Shown here in pieces: positions 10,594 to 22,539 of a stretch of DNA of 64,000 nt. Made by a program: the position numbers and the translations under genes. Source of the DNA: Persicaria tinctoria. Taxonomy: Eukaryota > Streptophyta > Magnoliopsida > Caryophyllales > Polygonaceae. The notes under the pieces are model-generated. The model ran no database searches and was not told the origin of the DNA. It worked only from the letters and a program-made list of their open reading frames with translations. How positions within the stretch are numbered: position 1 is the stretch's first letter; each line of letters begins with the position of its first letter. The stretch spans positions 32,060,467 to 32,124,466 of the forward strand of contig JBANSL010000004.1 of NCBI GenBank assembly GCA_037127255.1, given 5' to 3'.

Positions 10594-11560
10594 CCGATCC
10601 TTCGCCTGTGGGCTCAAGATCAAGAACCACGCCGTATATTTGCCTGATCTTGCAATGCTCTTTGATATCTCCTGATTGGAACAATTTAAACAAGTAATTA
10701 AATTTCTGAAATAGCGACAATTTCAGACTTTGTGAAATTCCAGCAATTGAGAACTAAGAAATAGCGACAGAAATTAATCAAGGGAAGCGAGAGAGAAGCG
10801 AGGATGGAGGCGCGAGATCGCTGGGCACACAGGACGGAGTCCTCCGGGTGTGCGGTGCAGGCGCGCGAAGACTTCTCTCGCTGGGAGCGAGAGTGATGGC
10901 GAGAGTTGTGCGCGGGAGCGAAGACGAGAGCCCAGGAGCGCTCGACGCTGGGCGCCTATGCGCGCAAGGCCTGGGCGCGCTCTCGCTGGGAGCGGATGTC
11001 CTTGTGAGCACTGCCGATGTCCGGCCTTCTTCTTGCGACAGGTTCAAGGGTTTGGCTTGTGCTCGAGGTCGACGAAAAACAGTGGGGATGATGGTGATTG
11101 TGTTGCCGAAAATCTCAAGAACAAAAGTGATGATAGTGTTTTGGGATTGATAACCAAGAACCCTTTAATCCATAAAGGGGTTCTCAATTCTAATTCAATC
11201 TGATTAATTCAAAAGTGCATAACATGAATTTATAGAAAACTATGGGAGATCTAACCAATCCTTCCTTGCAAAGGAAAGGGGTTTGGATAGATTTATTATA
11301 TCTAAAGATAAATGAAATAAATCTAAGATAAATATTTCCTAATAAAGATATACATTTAATAACTTGGTGGCCAAGGATTATATCTAGAAGAGATATAATT
11401 AATTCCACCTTATTTATCTAAATTGCATAAAATAATAACATAATTAACTAATATAATTCGGCCCATGCACAAGAGTTACTCTGCCCATCCTTGTCGACAA
11501 GGGTCTAGGCCCACTCGGCCCAAAGGTATGTCGAGTGCTCCAAGACCAAGCCGATTATGG
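10594..11560 (-). repeat. 3' LTR of element D (approximate ends)
   Basis: Near-identical over its length to 17872-18850, with scattered substitutions. It holds a GC-rich block (about 10780-11060) in otherwise AT-rich sequence. The match to the other copy begins at CGATCC near 10594. Frames in the GC-rich block are incidental. Confidence 0.8.
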
Positions 11561-11565
11561 TTAAG

Positions 11566-13170
11566 TCATGGGGGATGCTGACGAGTCTTTATGAGCTCCG
11601 TGTGTGGACGCAAGCTCACTTCCTGTGCTGGCGGTATAACCTTGAGCCAAGTGATCCAGGGTGGCCTGAACCCTTGCTCTAAAGTTCCATGGCGACGGAC
11701 AAGAAAGGCTTTAGTTGCATTTTGAATCTTCTTGGCCCTTGCACAAGTGACAGGACCATCGAATGGAACCTTCATGTTGTCCTCAATGTCACCAGGAGTC
11801 ATCGATAATTGCACGACATCATTCTCCTCCACTTGACTTCGATTTGTCCTCAAATCATCGTCAGAGTCATCGTCATGCACGAAAAAGGATAGATCGGCGA
11901 CGTTGAATGTAGAATGGACGCTGTACTTATCAGCAGGGAGATCCAACTTGTATGCATTAGGACCCATCTTCTGAACCACACTGAATGGTCCATCTCCCCT
12001 GGGGTCCAGCTTAAATTTCCGTTGTTGCTGAAACCTTTCCTTCCTGAGATGCAACCAAACCAGATCACCAACGTTGAACTGCACATCCTTACGATGCTTG
12101 TCCTTTGCGGCCTTGTATTGCGCAGTCTTCCTCTCCAGCTACGCCTTGGTACACTCATGAAAGCGCTTGATGAAGTCCACTTGCTTAGCTGCATCCACGC
12201 TCTCCTTTTCCTTATATTGGCAAGGCATCATGTCCACAGGAGTTAGTGGATTTCGGCCATATACCACTTCGAAGGGGGTAAGCTTTGTTGCAGAGTGCCT
12301 AGACCTGTTATATGCAAATTCTACAAATGGTAGGCATTCTTCCCACCTCCGGAGGTTAGTTCGCAGCATGACTTTAAGGAGAGCCCCAAGAGTTCTATTT
12401 GTGACCTCAGTTTGGCCATCAGTTTGTGGGTGAAAAGAAGTAGAAAATAGCAGTTCTGTACCCAATTTAGACCATAGAGTTTTCCAAAAAGAGCTTAAAA
12501 ATTTAGGATCACGGTCAGAAACTATAGATAATGGCAATCCATGTAAGCGAACAACATCTTTGAAGAACAAATTAGCAACATGAATAGCATCATCAGTTTT
12601 GTGACATGGAATAAAATGAGTCATTTTGGAAAATCTGTCTACAACAACAAAGATGGAATCATGACCCTTAGAAGTTCTAGGCAATCCTACAATAAAATCC
12701 ATAGAAACATCTTCCCAGGGTGCATTAGCAATAGGAAAAGGTTGATATAGACCATTAACATTAGATTTCGATTTGGCCTTAGCACATGTAACACAACTTT
12801 TGACAAATCTCAGCACATAATTAGACATTTTAGGCCAAAAGTAATGTTCCTTAAGTCCTGCTAAGGTTTTTTCGAAACCACCATGTTCTCTAGATTCATG
12901 ATTTTCTTGAGTTAACAGTCGGCGAATAGAAGAAGATGGGATACAAAGCTTGCCCATCTTAAACAAATAACCATTATCAAGAAAAAATGAATCAACTTCA
13001 CCTTTAGACACACATTGAGCATATATAGTTTTAAAGAAACTATCAGAAGCATACAATTCCTTTATCAAAGCAAAACCAAAAACATGTGAATCCATATGGT
13101 TTAGGAGGACATACCTGCGTGATAGCGCTTCAGCTACCACATTATCCTTTCCCTTCTTGTGGTAAACCAC
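11566..13170 (-). pseudogene. Integrase of element D
   Basis: The minus strand at 13170-12139 shows an HHCC zinc-binding region (H...H, then CVTC), then a DDE core: Asp in MDFIVGLP, Asp in VSDRDPKF, Glu in DGQTEVTNRTLG. A stop near 12139 separates it from the C-terminal part (12084-11566), which has the GDLVWLHLRKERF fold and ends with a GPVTCARAKKIQ tail. A fused remnant at the 5' side (NVVAEALSRR) is the RNase H/integrase linker. No chromodomain was recognised. The enzyme would insert the cDNA, but the in-frame stops make this copy non-functional. Confidence 0.85.
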
Positions 13171-13182
13171 ATAGGAAAAGGT

Positions 13183-13647
13183 CTATATAAACTCCACCCA
13201 TCGAGCAAGTCGCCTGCTGAGCACTGCTTGTCCTTTGAGGTACTTTAGAGCTTCATGATCCGAATGAATCACAAACTCCTTAGGCCAGAGATAATGTTGC
13301 CAAGTCTGTAAGCAGCGAACCAGTGCAAATAGCTCCTTGTCGCAGGTAGAATAGTTGAGCTCAGCGGAGCCCAACTTTTCGCTGAAGTAGGCGATCGGAC
13401 GCTTGTTCTGCAGCAGGACCCCTACAATGCCAGTGCCAGAAGCGTCACATTCGAGCTCAAAAGGTTGAGCAAAGTCAGGTAACTGCAGCACTGTGGCGTG
13501 TGTCAGACGATCATTGAGGGCGTCGAAAGCCTTTTGATGTGAGTCTGTCCAGCGAAATGTGACATCTTTCTTTGTCAGCTCATGTAGGGGGGCGGCAATC
13601 AGGCTGAAATCCTTGACAAAACGTCGATAGAAACCAGCAAGGCCCAA
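13183..13647 (-). pseudogene. RNase H domain of element D
   Basis: Minus-strand frame with the RT connection ([14 protein letters not shown]) and RNase H motifs: [16 protein letters not shown] with a catalytic Asp, [17 protein letters not shown] with Glu, and [11 protein letters not shown] with Asp. Stops border it on both sides (about 13680 and 13180), so it is cut out of the original polyprotein. RNase H removes the RNA strand during reverse transcription. Confidence 0.85.
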
Positions 13648-13677
13648 GAATGAGTGGACATGAGTGGGTGTATGCGG

Positions 13678-15480
13678 CTAAGCCCACTCCTGAATAGCAC
13701 GAATATTCTCTTCATCCACCTTCAATCCAGATGCAGTCACTACAAAACCAAGAAAAATGGTAGACTCCGATGCAAAAGAACACTTCTTTAAATTGGCATA
13801 TAATTTTTCTTTCCTAAGACAATCAAAAACCAATTTTAAGTGATTTAAGTGATCATGCATATTCTTACTATAATTAAGATATCGTCAAAATAGACAACGA
13901 CAAATTTTCCTAAGTGTCTTCTATGCACATGGTTCATAAGCCTCATAAAAGTAGAAGGTGCATTTGTTAATCCAAAAGGCATTACTAACCATTCATATAA
14001 GCCATACTTAGTTTTAAAAGCCGTTTTCCATTCATTACCCTGTTTCATCCTAATTTGATGATATCCAGTTCTAAGGTCAATTTTAGAAAAAATACAAGAA
14101 CCATGAAGTTCATCAAGCATATCATCTAAACGAGGAATAGGGTGGCGATACTCAACCGTTATTTGGTTGATTGCTCGACAATCAACACACATGCGCCAGG
14201 AGCCATCCTTCTTTGGAACCAAAATGACATGCACGGCACATGGAGATAGGCTTTCTCGCACAAAGCCCTTATCCATCAATTCTGTGACTTGGCGTTGCAG
14301 CTCCTTTGTCTCCTCAGGACTAGCTCTATAAGCGGCGCGATTGGGCAAGGCTGCCCCAAGAACAAAGTCAATTTGGTGCTCAATACCTCTAATAGGAGGC
14401 AAGCCTTGGGGGAGTTCAGCTGGAAGCACATCTAAATAATCCTGCAGAAGAGCAGCAATAGGTGTTGGAATATGACTTAATTCAACATTAAGTAAAACTT
14501 GTTTCATTACCAAGAGAATATGAGGTCGATGAGCATTCCATGTGATGGCCCCTTTCTGAGGTTGAGAGACCAGTGATCGATGTTCTACAAAGCCATTAAG
14601 TGATGCAGAAGAGGGCTGAGTGGACGCCGAGTGGGAAGGAGGTGGAGTCGAGGGGGCTGCAGGTGTGGCTAGAGGGGCCGTGGGCATGGCAGTATGGGCC
14701 GCGGGTGCGGCCTGTTGTGCCGAGATCTCCTTGAGCTTCTCCTTCCTTAGAGATTCCTTCTGGGCGGCCTGTTGTTGCTTTTTGCGAACCTGGTCCTTCA
14801 GAATAGTTTGTGGCGAAAGGGGTAGGAGAGTAACTCTCCTCCCATCAAAAGTGAAGGCATATGTATTTGCACGACCATCATGAAGAATAGAACGATCATA
14901 TAACCAAGGACGACCTAATAATATATGACTACAATCCATGCGAGCAACATCACATAATATTTTATCATGATATGATCCAATTGAAAGGGAAACTAAACAT
15001 TGTTTGGTGACCATTATATCAGATCCATTATCCGTAATGCCATTTAATCCATAGTGAGTAGCTCTAGGAGTAGTAGTTAAATGGAGGAAATCCACTACCT
15101 TTTCACTGATGAGATTGCAGCAACTCCCACCGTCGATGATGACGCTTAAGGTAGCCTCGCGAACCACACACCTAGTGTGGAAGATGTTCTCCCTTTGATC
15201 AGCCATGGGAGATTCCTGAATGTGTAGGACCCGCCGAGTGATAATGCAAAGCAAGTTGTCGTACTCTGAAGTATCGATCTCCTCAATAGACTCAGACGGT
15301 TGGTCCTCTTCCACTTCACTCGAAATTACATGGTCTTCAACAGTCTCCTCCTCATAGTAATGGTCTCCCAAGTAATTGAGAAGAACCTTCTTTTTCTGAG
15401 GGCAATTGCGAGAAACATGCCCAGAACCACCACAAGTGAAGCAGCGGATGTCTTTGTTGCGATCTGTAGAGGGTGCAGCA
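13678..15480 (-). pseudogene. Zinc knuckle, protease and reverse transcriptase of element D
   Basis: From right to left: CCHC knuckle ([14 protein letters not shown], about 15450-15410), a retroviral-type protease ([11 protein letters not shown]), a proline/alanine/serine linker (about 14760-14590), and RT with the palm motif YFDDILI near 13880. A frameshift just after the palm motif moves the thumb (LYANLKKCSF) into another frame (13860-13678). A second frameshift near 15505 separates it from Gag. The palm catalytic Asp pair is intact but the protein cannot be made in full. Confidence 0.85.
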
Positions 15481-15492
15481 ACTCTTCTAGTT

Positions 15493-16849
15493 TCAACCGA
15501 TAACCCTATTGAGGTGAGTTGGAAACTCCCTTTTGCTGCATGGAAGGGTTAGAAGTAGAAGGTTTAGATTGACTAGAAGGGTTAAAGGGAACAAACCGGC
15601 GACCTTGAGAGGTCTGGTCGAAGCGAGTCCTCTGTTGCCGTAGCTGCTGTTGCTGTTGTTCATACAGAAGCTATGCTTTATCAGACAAAGTGTTAATATC
15701 TCTAATGGAATGGATAGATAAAGGGTTTTTAATAGAAATATTAAGACTAGCAAGAAATTGAGTACAGAAAGCACGTTTAGTAAGATAAACATTAGCCTGA
15801 TGGGAGAGCCGTTCAAGCTCATCTCTGTAGTCATTAGGAGAGCGAGTTCCTTGGCGGCAGGATGCGATCTGCATCCTCATGGACTTCATGTATTCCTCAG
15901 GCACATGTCTTTTCTTCAGGAGATAGCGAAGTTGTGGCCAAGTTTCAACAGGTTGCTTGTCCTGACGACGGCGCATCTCACGAGTGCGGAACCACCAGGT
16001 GCGAGCTTTACCTACTAAATGCAATATAACAACTTTCAACTTCTCCGTTTCCTCATAGCGTAAATGGTCAAGCAGATAGTCAGTATGATTTTCCCAAACA
16101 AGATAAGCTTCAGGATCAGTGTTACCATCAAAGGTTTCTAATTTAAGCTTAACATCACGTCTCTGAATAGCTTGAGCATTATCAAATCTAGGATGACCAA
16201 AATTAGGAGGGGGTAAATCATCAAAGTTAGGATTTACCTCATGGTAAGCATCCTCCAAATGTGGCGTCTCATAAAGATCATTATTGATGCGGCTGTCATC
16301 CCAGTTAGAACGGGTGTGCAGTGGCTGCTGATGACGCTGATTTGTCCTCCCTTGCTGGTGATGCTGTGGGGGTGTGGCCTCACGGCGATCTTGGTTACCA
16401 TTGAAGCCCGCTAGATGATCGTTGTCATTCTTTCCATTGAGAGGGTTAGGAGGAGCAAACTTAAGCTTAAAATATAATTGACCAGAAGGGGGAGGTTTAA
16501 AAGAATAAGAGGTGTTACCTGCAAGTGGCAGATTACCTGTCGGGGGTAGGGTCTGTCGGAGGTGTACTGTCTGTAGGAGGCGGCATTCCACCCGGGGGTG
16601 TAGAACTAGAAACCTCCTGTTGTTTTAGCTCCTCAAGATGTCGCAGAACACCATTTATAGACCGAGTAGTAACCAGGCTAGCTTGTTGGGCCAACTGATC
16701 GTGGAAGCGCTTGTTCCAACGCTCCTCAGCAGCTTCGAGGAGTTGTCTATGTTCGGCCATAGAAGCTTTAGTAGTGGCATGAATAATACGCTCAAAGGTC
16801 TCATCAGAAATAGGGCTAGAGGTAGTAGGGGGGTACTTTCGGCTGCCAT
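15493..16849 (-). pseudogene. Gag of element D
   Basis: Minus-strand Gag with the retrotransposon Gag core (KLETFDGNTDPEAYLVWE, VILHLVGKARTWWFRTRE) at about 16180-15850. The start near 16849 is followed by a frameshift in a C-rich run, another frameshift at about 16540-16590, a TAG at about 15671 and a stop at about 15505. The C-terminal linker is glutamine rich. Family knowledge: Gag forms the virus-like particle; this copy is dead. Confidence 0.75.
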
Positions 16850-17871
16850 GTTCCTACAATATCAGAAGAGCAACAAGTAACCGACGCAAAGACCAGAAAC
16901 CAAGTAATGCAAGCTCTAGTGATTCCTAAGAGTGATTCAAGTTTTAGAAATCAAAGAGCGAGAAAACAAGGCACAATATTCAAGCAATTCCCCTGGACAC
17001 AGAATTTTGCAATATTGACGACAACAATTAATAATCAAAATTGCAAATTAAATCAGCCACAAGTCGGATATCAAGGATAGAAAGTATAAACAAGCGGCTT
17101 AATGTGTAATGAATAAGAACTACAATGTGATTCTTGAATAATATGAATGTGTAATAATCGACAATAGCAATCACAAGGGCAATCAAGTGCGCACACTCCG
17201 TCAACTATTATCTGACGGTTGCAACACGGTTCAGAAAAAGAGGGGTGTGACCAAGGCTCCAGTGTCGGCACATCACAAAATCACACAAAGTAGGGTTCTT
17301 TTGTAATGCTTAAAACCGATCAGATCATCTAACATGTAGCAAGAAAAGAAATAAAAAAGGAAGAGTTACTAACTCAACAATGTAATGTATGCTAAACTTC
17401 TCTTTCTTTCTCTTTTTTTTTAAGCTCTCGGCTTTTTTTTTTTTTTTTTGGCTATGAAATAGCTGCTGTAAATAATATGCAGGAACCGAAAATAAGAGCA
17501 AGAGAAAAAAAAATACAAGCTACGATGATCTAAAAGTAAGCAAAAATAAAGAAAACAGGGAAAATAGGCTAGAAACTGGAGAAATTAGGGTTCTTTAGTG
17601 GTGCAAGTTCATATAATGCTTTTAATCCAAGAATCACAGTCATAGGCATGATATGTAGCAACTAGGAATAAAAGATCACAACTTGCAGTCAAGAACTCAA
17701 TATCTTCGAAATTAAAGATCCAAACAAAGAATAACAAAAATAAAGTGCCAATTTTGATGGGTGAATAATAAAGATTTAACTTTTATGCAGCGGCTATGGT
17801 GAAAAATAGGCACAAAAAATAAATCACTCAAATAAGAAATCAAGAGAGTAAAGAACTTGCATTAACCTGAA
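16850..17871 (-). other. Untranslated leader of element D
   Basis: AT-rich, with poly(T) and poly(A) runs (about 17410-17450) and no gene. It lies between Gag and the 5' LTR, where primer site and packaging signal are expected. I could not identify the primer site. Confidence 0.55.
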
Positions 17872-18850
17872 ATCCGATCCTACGCCTGTGGGCTCAAGAT
17901 CAAGAACCACGCCGTATATTTGCCTGATCTTGCACTGCTCTATGATATCTCCTGACTGGAACAATTTAAACAAGTAATTAAATTTCTGAAATAGCGACAG
18001 TTTCAGACTTAGTGAAATTCCAGCAATTGAGAACTAAGAAATAGCGACAGAAATTAATCAAGGGAAGCGAGAGAGAAGCGAGGATGGATGCGCGAGATCG
18101 CTGGGCACACAGGAGAGAGTCCTCAGGGTGTGCGGTGCAGGCGCGCGGAGACTTCTCTTGCTGGGAGCGAGAGTGATGGCGAGAGTTGTGCGCGGGAGTG
18201 AAGACGAGATCGCAGGAGCGCTCGACGCTGGGCGCCTATGCGCGCAAGGCCTGGGCGCGCTCTCGCTAGGAGCAGATGTCCTTGCGAGCACTACCAATGT
18301 CCGACCTTCTTCTTGCGACAGGTTCAAGGGTTTGGCTTGTGCTCGAGGTCGACGAAAAACAGTGGGGATGATGGTGATTGTGTTGCCGAAAATCTCAAGA
18401 ATAAAAGTGATGATAGTGTTTTGGGATTGATAACCAAGAACCCTTTAATCCATAAAGGGGTTCTCAATTCTAATTCAATCTGATTAATTCAAAAGTGCAT
18501 AACATGAATTTATAGAAAACTATGGGAGATCTAACCAATCCTTCCTTGCAAAGGAAAGGGGTTTGGATAGATTTATTATATCTAAAGATAAATGAAATAA
18601 ATCTAAGATAAATATTTCCTAATAAAGATAGACATTTAATAACTTGTTGGCCAAGGATTATATCTAGAAGAGATATAATTAATTCCACCTTATTTATCTA
18701 AATTGCATAAAATAATAACCTCATTAACTAATATAATTCGGCCCATGCACAAGAGTTACTCGGCCCATCCTTGTCGACAAGGGTCTAAGCCCACTCGGCC
18801 CAAAGGTATGTCGAGTGCTCCAAGACCAAGCCGAGTATGGTTAAGCCATG
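17872..18850 (-). repeat. 5' LTR of element D (approximate ends)
   Basis: Direct repeat of 10594-11560, with the same GC-rich block and the same AT-rich 3' half. Homology continues past the LTR into pol-tail sequence at 18850-19101, so the outer border was set by comparison with 11560. Confidence 0.8.
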
Positions 18851-19101
18851 GGGGATGCTGACGAATCTTCATGAGCTCCGTGTGTGGACGCAAGCTCACT
18901 TCCTGTGCTGAGGGTGTAACCTTGAGCCAAGTGATCCAGGGTGGCATGAACCCTTGCTCTAAAGTTCCATGGTGACGGACAAGAAAGGATTTAGTTGCAA
19001 ATTGAATCTTCTTGGCCCTTGCACGAGTGACAGGACCATCGAATGGAACGTTCATGTTGTCATCAATGTCACCAGGAGTCATCGATAATTGCACGGCATC
19101 A
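18850..19101 (-). pseudogene. Second, truncated integrase C-terminus (element D family)
   Basis: Minus-strand frame matching the end of the element D integrase (VPFDGPVTRARAKKIQ, then a GTLEQGF...PPWITWLK tail). Here the TRARAKK motif is intact whereas element D reads TCARAKK. Homology stops abruptly at about 19101. Its position outside the 5' LTR of D shows that a second element shared that LTR. Confidence 0.8.
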
Positions 19102-19259
19102 GTAACAATGCCAGCAAAGTTGAGGCTATAATTGAGCATTTGATTTCATTCCCTCGTCGTTCTATCAGATCATAATCTGACTAGGGTTTAAAGGTAAGGA
19201 TGCTCACTTTTCAGGCTTGTTTTGGATATATTTGAGGTTGTAATTGATTATCCGAATGA

Positions 19260-19838
19260 GACCTAGATTTGGAATAGAACCCGAAACAACCATGCCAGCA
19301 AAGTAAGGATCCCTTTGAGTTTCCCTTTTTCATCATTAGCAGTTAGCAGTAAACCTAAGGAACATGGGAAAGGCAAGAAATAAATCAATGGATGCCTTTA
19401 AATATCTCAACCAAATATTTAACTCTAAAGTTCAACAAACAATTGAAATCAAATTAAAGTTTCTTTGCATCAAATTGGAGTTGGTTGAAACAACAAGTAA
19501 CACATTAAGCCTAATGTCCACATATAACAACCGGAATCCAAATCAAATGCTCAAAGGAAACCCTAAACCTACGAATTTCTCACCAGTTAACAAACGAATC
19601 ATACTAATCTCACCTATGGCCTATAAAGTGACACAACATGACCCGCAGTGGCTAGATCTAGTAGTCAAAAACCCTAAAAGAGACAACAATAGAGAGAGGT
19701 AGAGACTCACATGAATCTGCTACCAAAAGACTTCAGATCTAGAACTTGGACAACCAACTCCAGAACATTAGAGGACGAATCCGGCAATGGCTTTAACAAA
19801 ATAGTCTCAATAGTGTTTTGAGTCCTACTGACTGCCAT
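19260..19838 (-). pseudogene. Fragment resembling replication protein A 70 kDa N-terminus
   Basis: Minus-strand exon 19838-19711 begins ATG, encodes VLELVVQVLDLKSFGSRFM and ends at a GTGAGT donor. A second stretch (about 19335-19205) encodes GSIPNLGLIRIINYNLKYI and ends KPEK. The order 'VxQVxDLK...GSRF' then 'NLGLIRIxxY' is what I know from the N-terminal OB fold of plant RPA1, the large subunit of the single-stranded DNA binding complex. A frameshift lies near 19290. Only about 75 residues are represented. It sits between transposon pieces and may be captured DNA. Alternative: another OB-fold protein. Confidence 0.4.
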
Positions 19839-20339
19839 CTCTTTATCTCTCGTTGTCGGTATGGAATAAGAACGAAGAAAGGTGAATGGGGGTGTAAGCA
19901 AGATGAACGACGAGGGAGTGGAATGGGGGAGAAGTTAGGGTTTGTTTTTGTAGAAGGTGAGTGTCTGGAGGAAGTAGGGAAGGAGGCCGGTGGTGGATGC
20001 GAGATGAGAGAGAATGGAGAGTTTTTTTGTTTTGTTTTCTGAGTTAAGAGAACGAAGAGCTTTGTATGAAATGATCCATTCTATGCACACTAGCTTCTGT
20101 TTTGATTAAGTATGGGAGGGTGTTAAAAAAAAATTATATGTATGGACTGGTGTTCAAAACAAATAGAAAATTTCATTTCGCGCACGTTTAATTTTTTTTA
20201 TAATTAAACATTAAACATCTGTCAAAAAATTCAACTGTTGTCTTAATTTTTTTTTTAACATCACAAATTCATTATTTGATGTAATAGAGGAATTTAACAT
20301 CGGTTATTTTGTTGACAGACTTAAATCATATGATGTCTA

Positions 20340-20359
20340 ATTGCAGTATTCTAGTAGTG
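20340..20359. other. Possible CACTA-type terminus
   Basis: The right edge reads TTCTAGTAGTG, the reverse complement of a CACTACTAGAA start typical of CACTA elements. AT-rich sequence with repeated ACATC(G/T)G-like words precedes it (20205-20340). I found no matching left end, so it is a candidate only. Confidence 0.3.
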
Positions 20360-20459
20360 AGACATTACCTCATTGTCAGGAAGACAACGTCGGATTACCT
20401 GGTCAGCGTAATGCCTCCATAAGAATGGGTCGTCCCAAACATAGAACTTGGCATCATCG

Positions 20460-22150
20460 AATGAGGCGCTGCTTCGCCTATTTCTTCTTCAGCAGATATC
20501 GCAAAGCCGCATGATCAGTATAGATGATGACCTTGGCTCCCAAAAGATAAGGACGAAATATGTCCAGTGCAAACACAACCGCTAGGAGCTCCTTCTTCGT
20601 AGTAGTGTAGCTCCGTTGTGCTCCATTCAGCATCATGGAAGCATAATAGATCACATGGGAGGCCTTGTCAATCTTCTGGCCTAGCACATCGCCAACAACA
20701 TAGTCACTCGCATCACTTATCAACTAAAAAAGAAGTGTCCAAATAGGAGATTGGATGATCTGTGCGGAACCAAGTCGGTCTCTCAATGTATGGAAGGCTT
20801 TCTTGCACTTATCATCAAACTCAAAAGCAACATCCTTCTTGAGGAGCTTACATAACGGTGCAGTGACCTTCGAAAAGTCCTTGATGAATTAGCGATAGAA
20901 TCCAGCGTGGCCCAAAAAAATATCGTATCTCTGTGACATTGGTCGGATAGGGTAATGGCATAATGATCTCAATCTTCGCCTTGTCAACCTCAATTCCCTT
21001 CTTAGACACGATGTGGCCCAAAAAAATACCTTGCTACACCATGAAGTGGAACTTATCAGAATTCAAAACCAAGTTGGTGTCAACACACCTCTTCAACACG
21101 AGTGCCAGGTGAGCCAAAGATGAATCAAAATTATCGCCCTGGACTGTGAAATCATCCATACACCTTTGGAATGTTCTTGGTGCATTACACAACCCAAAAG
21201 GCATTCTGCGATATGCAAAGGTGCCAAAAGGACACATGTGAATGTGTCCTTTTGGCTGTCAACACAGCTTGGCTCCTTCCTCTAGCAAAATTTGGTGCAT
21301 ACATGTATCTGGGCTTATCCATTTGATGTCTGCAATGGTCCATTCAAGAGTTGTCTTGTATTCCTTGAGCACCTCAACTAATCTACCCTCCTGGTCAAGG
21401 TTAAGCTTGTTGGAAATGATGACTGGGAGTGTATCATTCTCACCTAAGAAAGCATACTTAAGGTGATCGGGTAATGGCTTATGCTCAATTTCAGGCGGTT
21501 TGATAACAGAGGGTAAAAGCTTCTCTTCAGGTAGGGTTAAGGCCAAGTCCTCACTCTTCAGATGTGAATGGTGGGCATCTAAGGCTCCTAGGACCTCATG
21601 CAAGTATGGTCTCAACGGGTATTCCAGGGAAAGCTCATCCATAGGAGCTTCCAAAGCAACTTGCAACTCATCCTCTTTATTCAGCTCAAACACATCATCA
21701 ACAATAGGCTCAATAACATCAATAGAGAATAAAGAATGCTCATCAACAGGGTATCTCATAGCATCCATAATGCAATACTGGACCTTTTCACCATTGAATT
21801 CCATAGTGAGCTTAATTACCTTCCCAATAATAAATCTTAGTTTTTGTTGTTCTAAAAAATGGCATGCCTAAAAGAATAGGTGCCTCCACAACACCAGGTT
21901 CCATATCCAATACAAATAAACCAGGCAGGAAAATCAACTTATCGACCATGACTAAGATATCCTCAACAAGACCTCTCGGATAAGCATGCGAGCGGTTAGC
22001 CAAATAGACAACTACTCTAGTATCTTGCAATTTACCAAGAATCAAGGTTTTGAATAATGAGTATGAAATCACATTGATCGATGCACCCAAATCTAACACA
22101 GCATGCTGAAATTTAGTGTCACCGATTGTGATGCAGTGCAAATGTCGACG
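20460..22150 (-). pseudogene. Athila-type pol remnant (protease, RT, RNase H)
   Basis: Right to left on the minus strand: protease (AVLDLGASINVISYSLF, about 22110-22060), the pre-RT region (ISPDTCMHQILLEEGAKLC near 21310-21259), RT (FAYRRMPFGLCNAPRTFQRC) and RNase H (YYASMMLNGAQRSYTTTKKE, 20723-20478). In RT, the segment normally between 'FQRCM' and 'DDF' is missing, so about 15 residues around the palm are deleted and the catalytic strand is joined directly. Frames shift several times. This is a different lineage from element D and a non-functional relic. Confidence 0.8.
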
Positions 22151-22375
22151 ACTCCTAGTGACATTGAGGACAACATGAAGGTGCCATTCGATGGTCCTAT
22201 CACTCGTGCAAGGGCCAAGAAGATTCAAGATGCAACTAGAGCACTTCTTTTCCATTAGCAAGAAACTATGGAGCAAGGGTTTAGGCCACCCTGGATCACA
22301 TTGCTCAGGACTACGCCACCTGCACAGGCGTTGAGCTTGCGTCCACAAACGGAGCTCATGAAGACTAGTCTACAC
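22150..22375 (+). pseudogene. Element D-type integrase tail, plus strand
   Basis: The plus strand from about 22150 matches the reverse complement of the integrase end of element D (VPFDGPITRARAKKIQDATR), with a premature TAG after a phenylalanine-histidine pair. It is fused to the opposite-strand Athila remnant at about 22150. The following 22376-22560 (repeated CGAGTG words, 'aagcccat' repeats) may be the linked 3' region. Confidence 0.7.
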
Positions 22376-22539
22376 CTACCTTGAGCAAGACACACTCGGC
22401 ACACTTGGACCACTCGACAGACACTCATGTCGAGTGCAAGAAGCCCATTCCGAGTGGGCTTGGGTTCATACCAAGCCGGTGCAAGAAGCCCATCTCAAGC
22501 CCAAGCATGTGCCCAACACATGCCCATCTCCCAAAAGGC

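Larger units (their letters stand above)
10590..18850 (-). mobile_element. Element D: decayed CRM/chromovirus-like Ty3/Gypsy retrotransposon
   Basis: Two direct repeats (about 10594-11560 and 17872-18850) flank a minus-strand Gag - zinc knuckle - protease - RT - RNase H - integrase region in the order of Ty3/Gypsy elements. The Gag sequence and the GPVT(R/C)ARAKKIQ tail resemble chromoviruses of the CRM/Reina side. Coding is broken by several stops and frameshifts. LTR ends are approximate because I could not fix a TG...CA pair, and no clear primer site was found. Beyond the 5' LTR (18850-19101) a second pol tail follows, so this is part of a tandem or recombined array. Confidence 0.85.

Noticed and set aside
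19364..19702. 112-codon plus frame
   Set aside because: Lies opposite the RPA-like fragment and its intron; no coding signature of its own.
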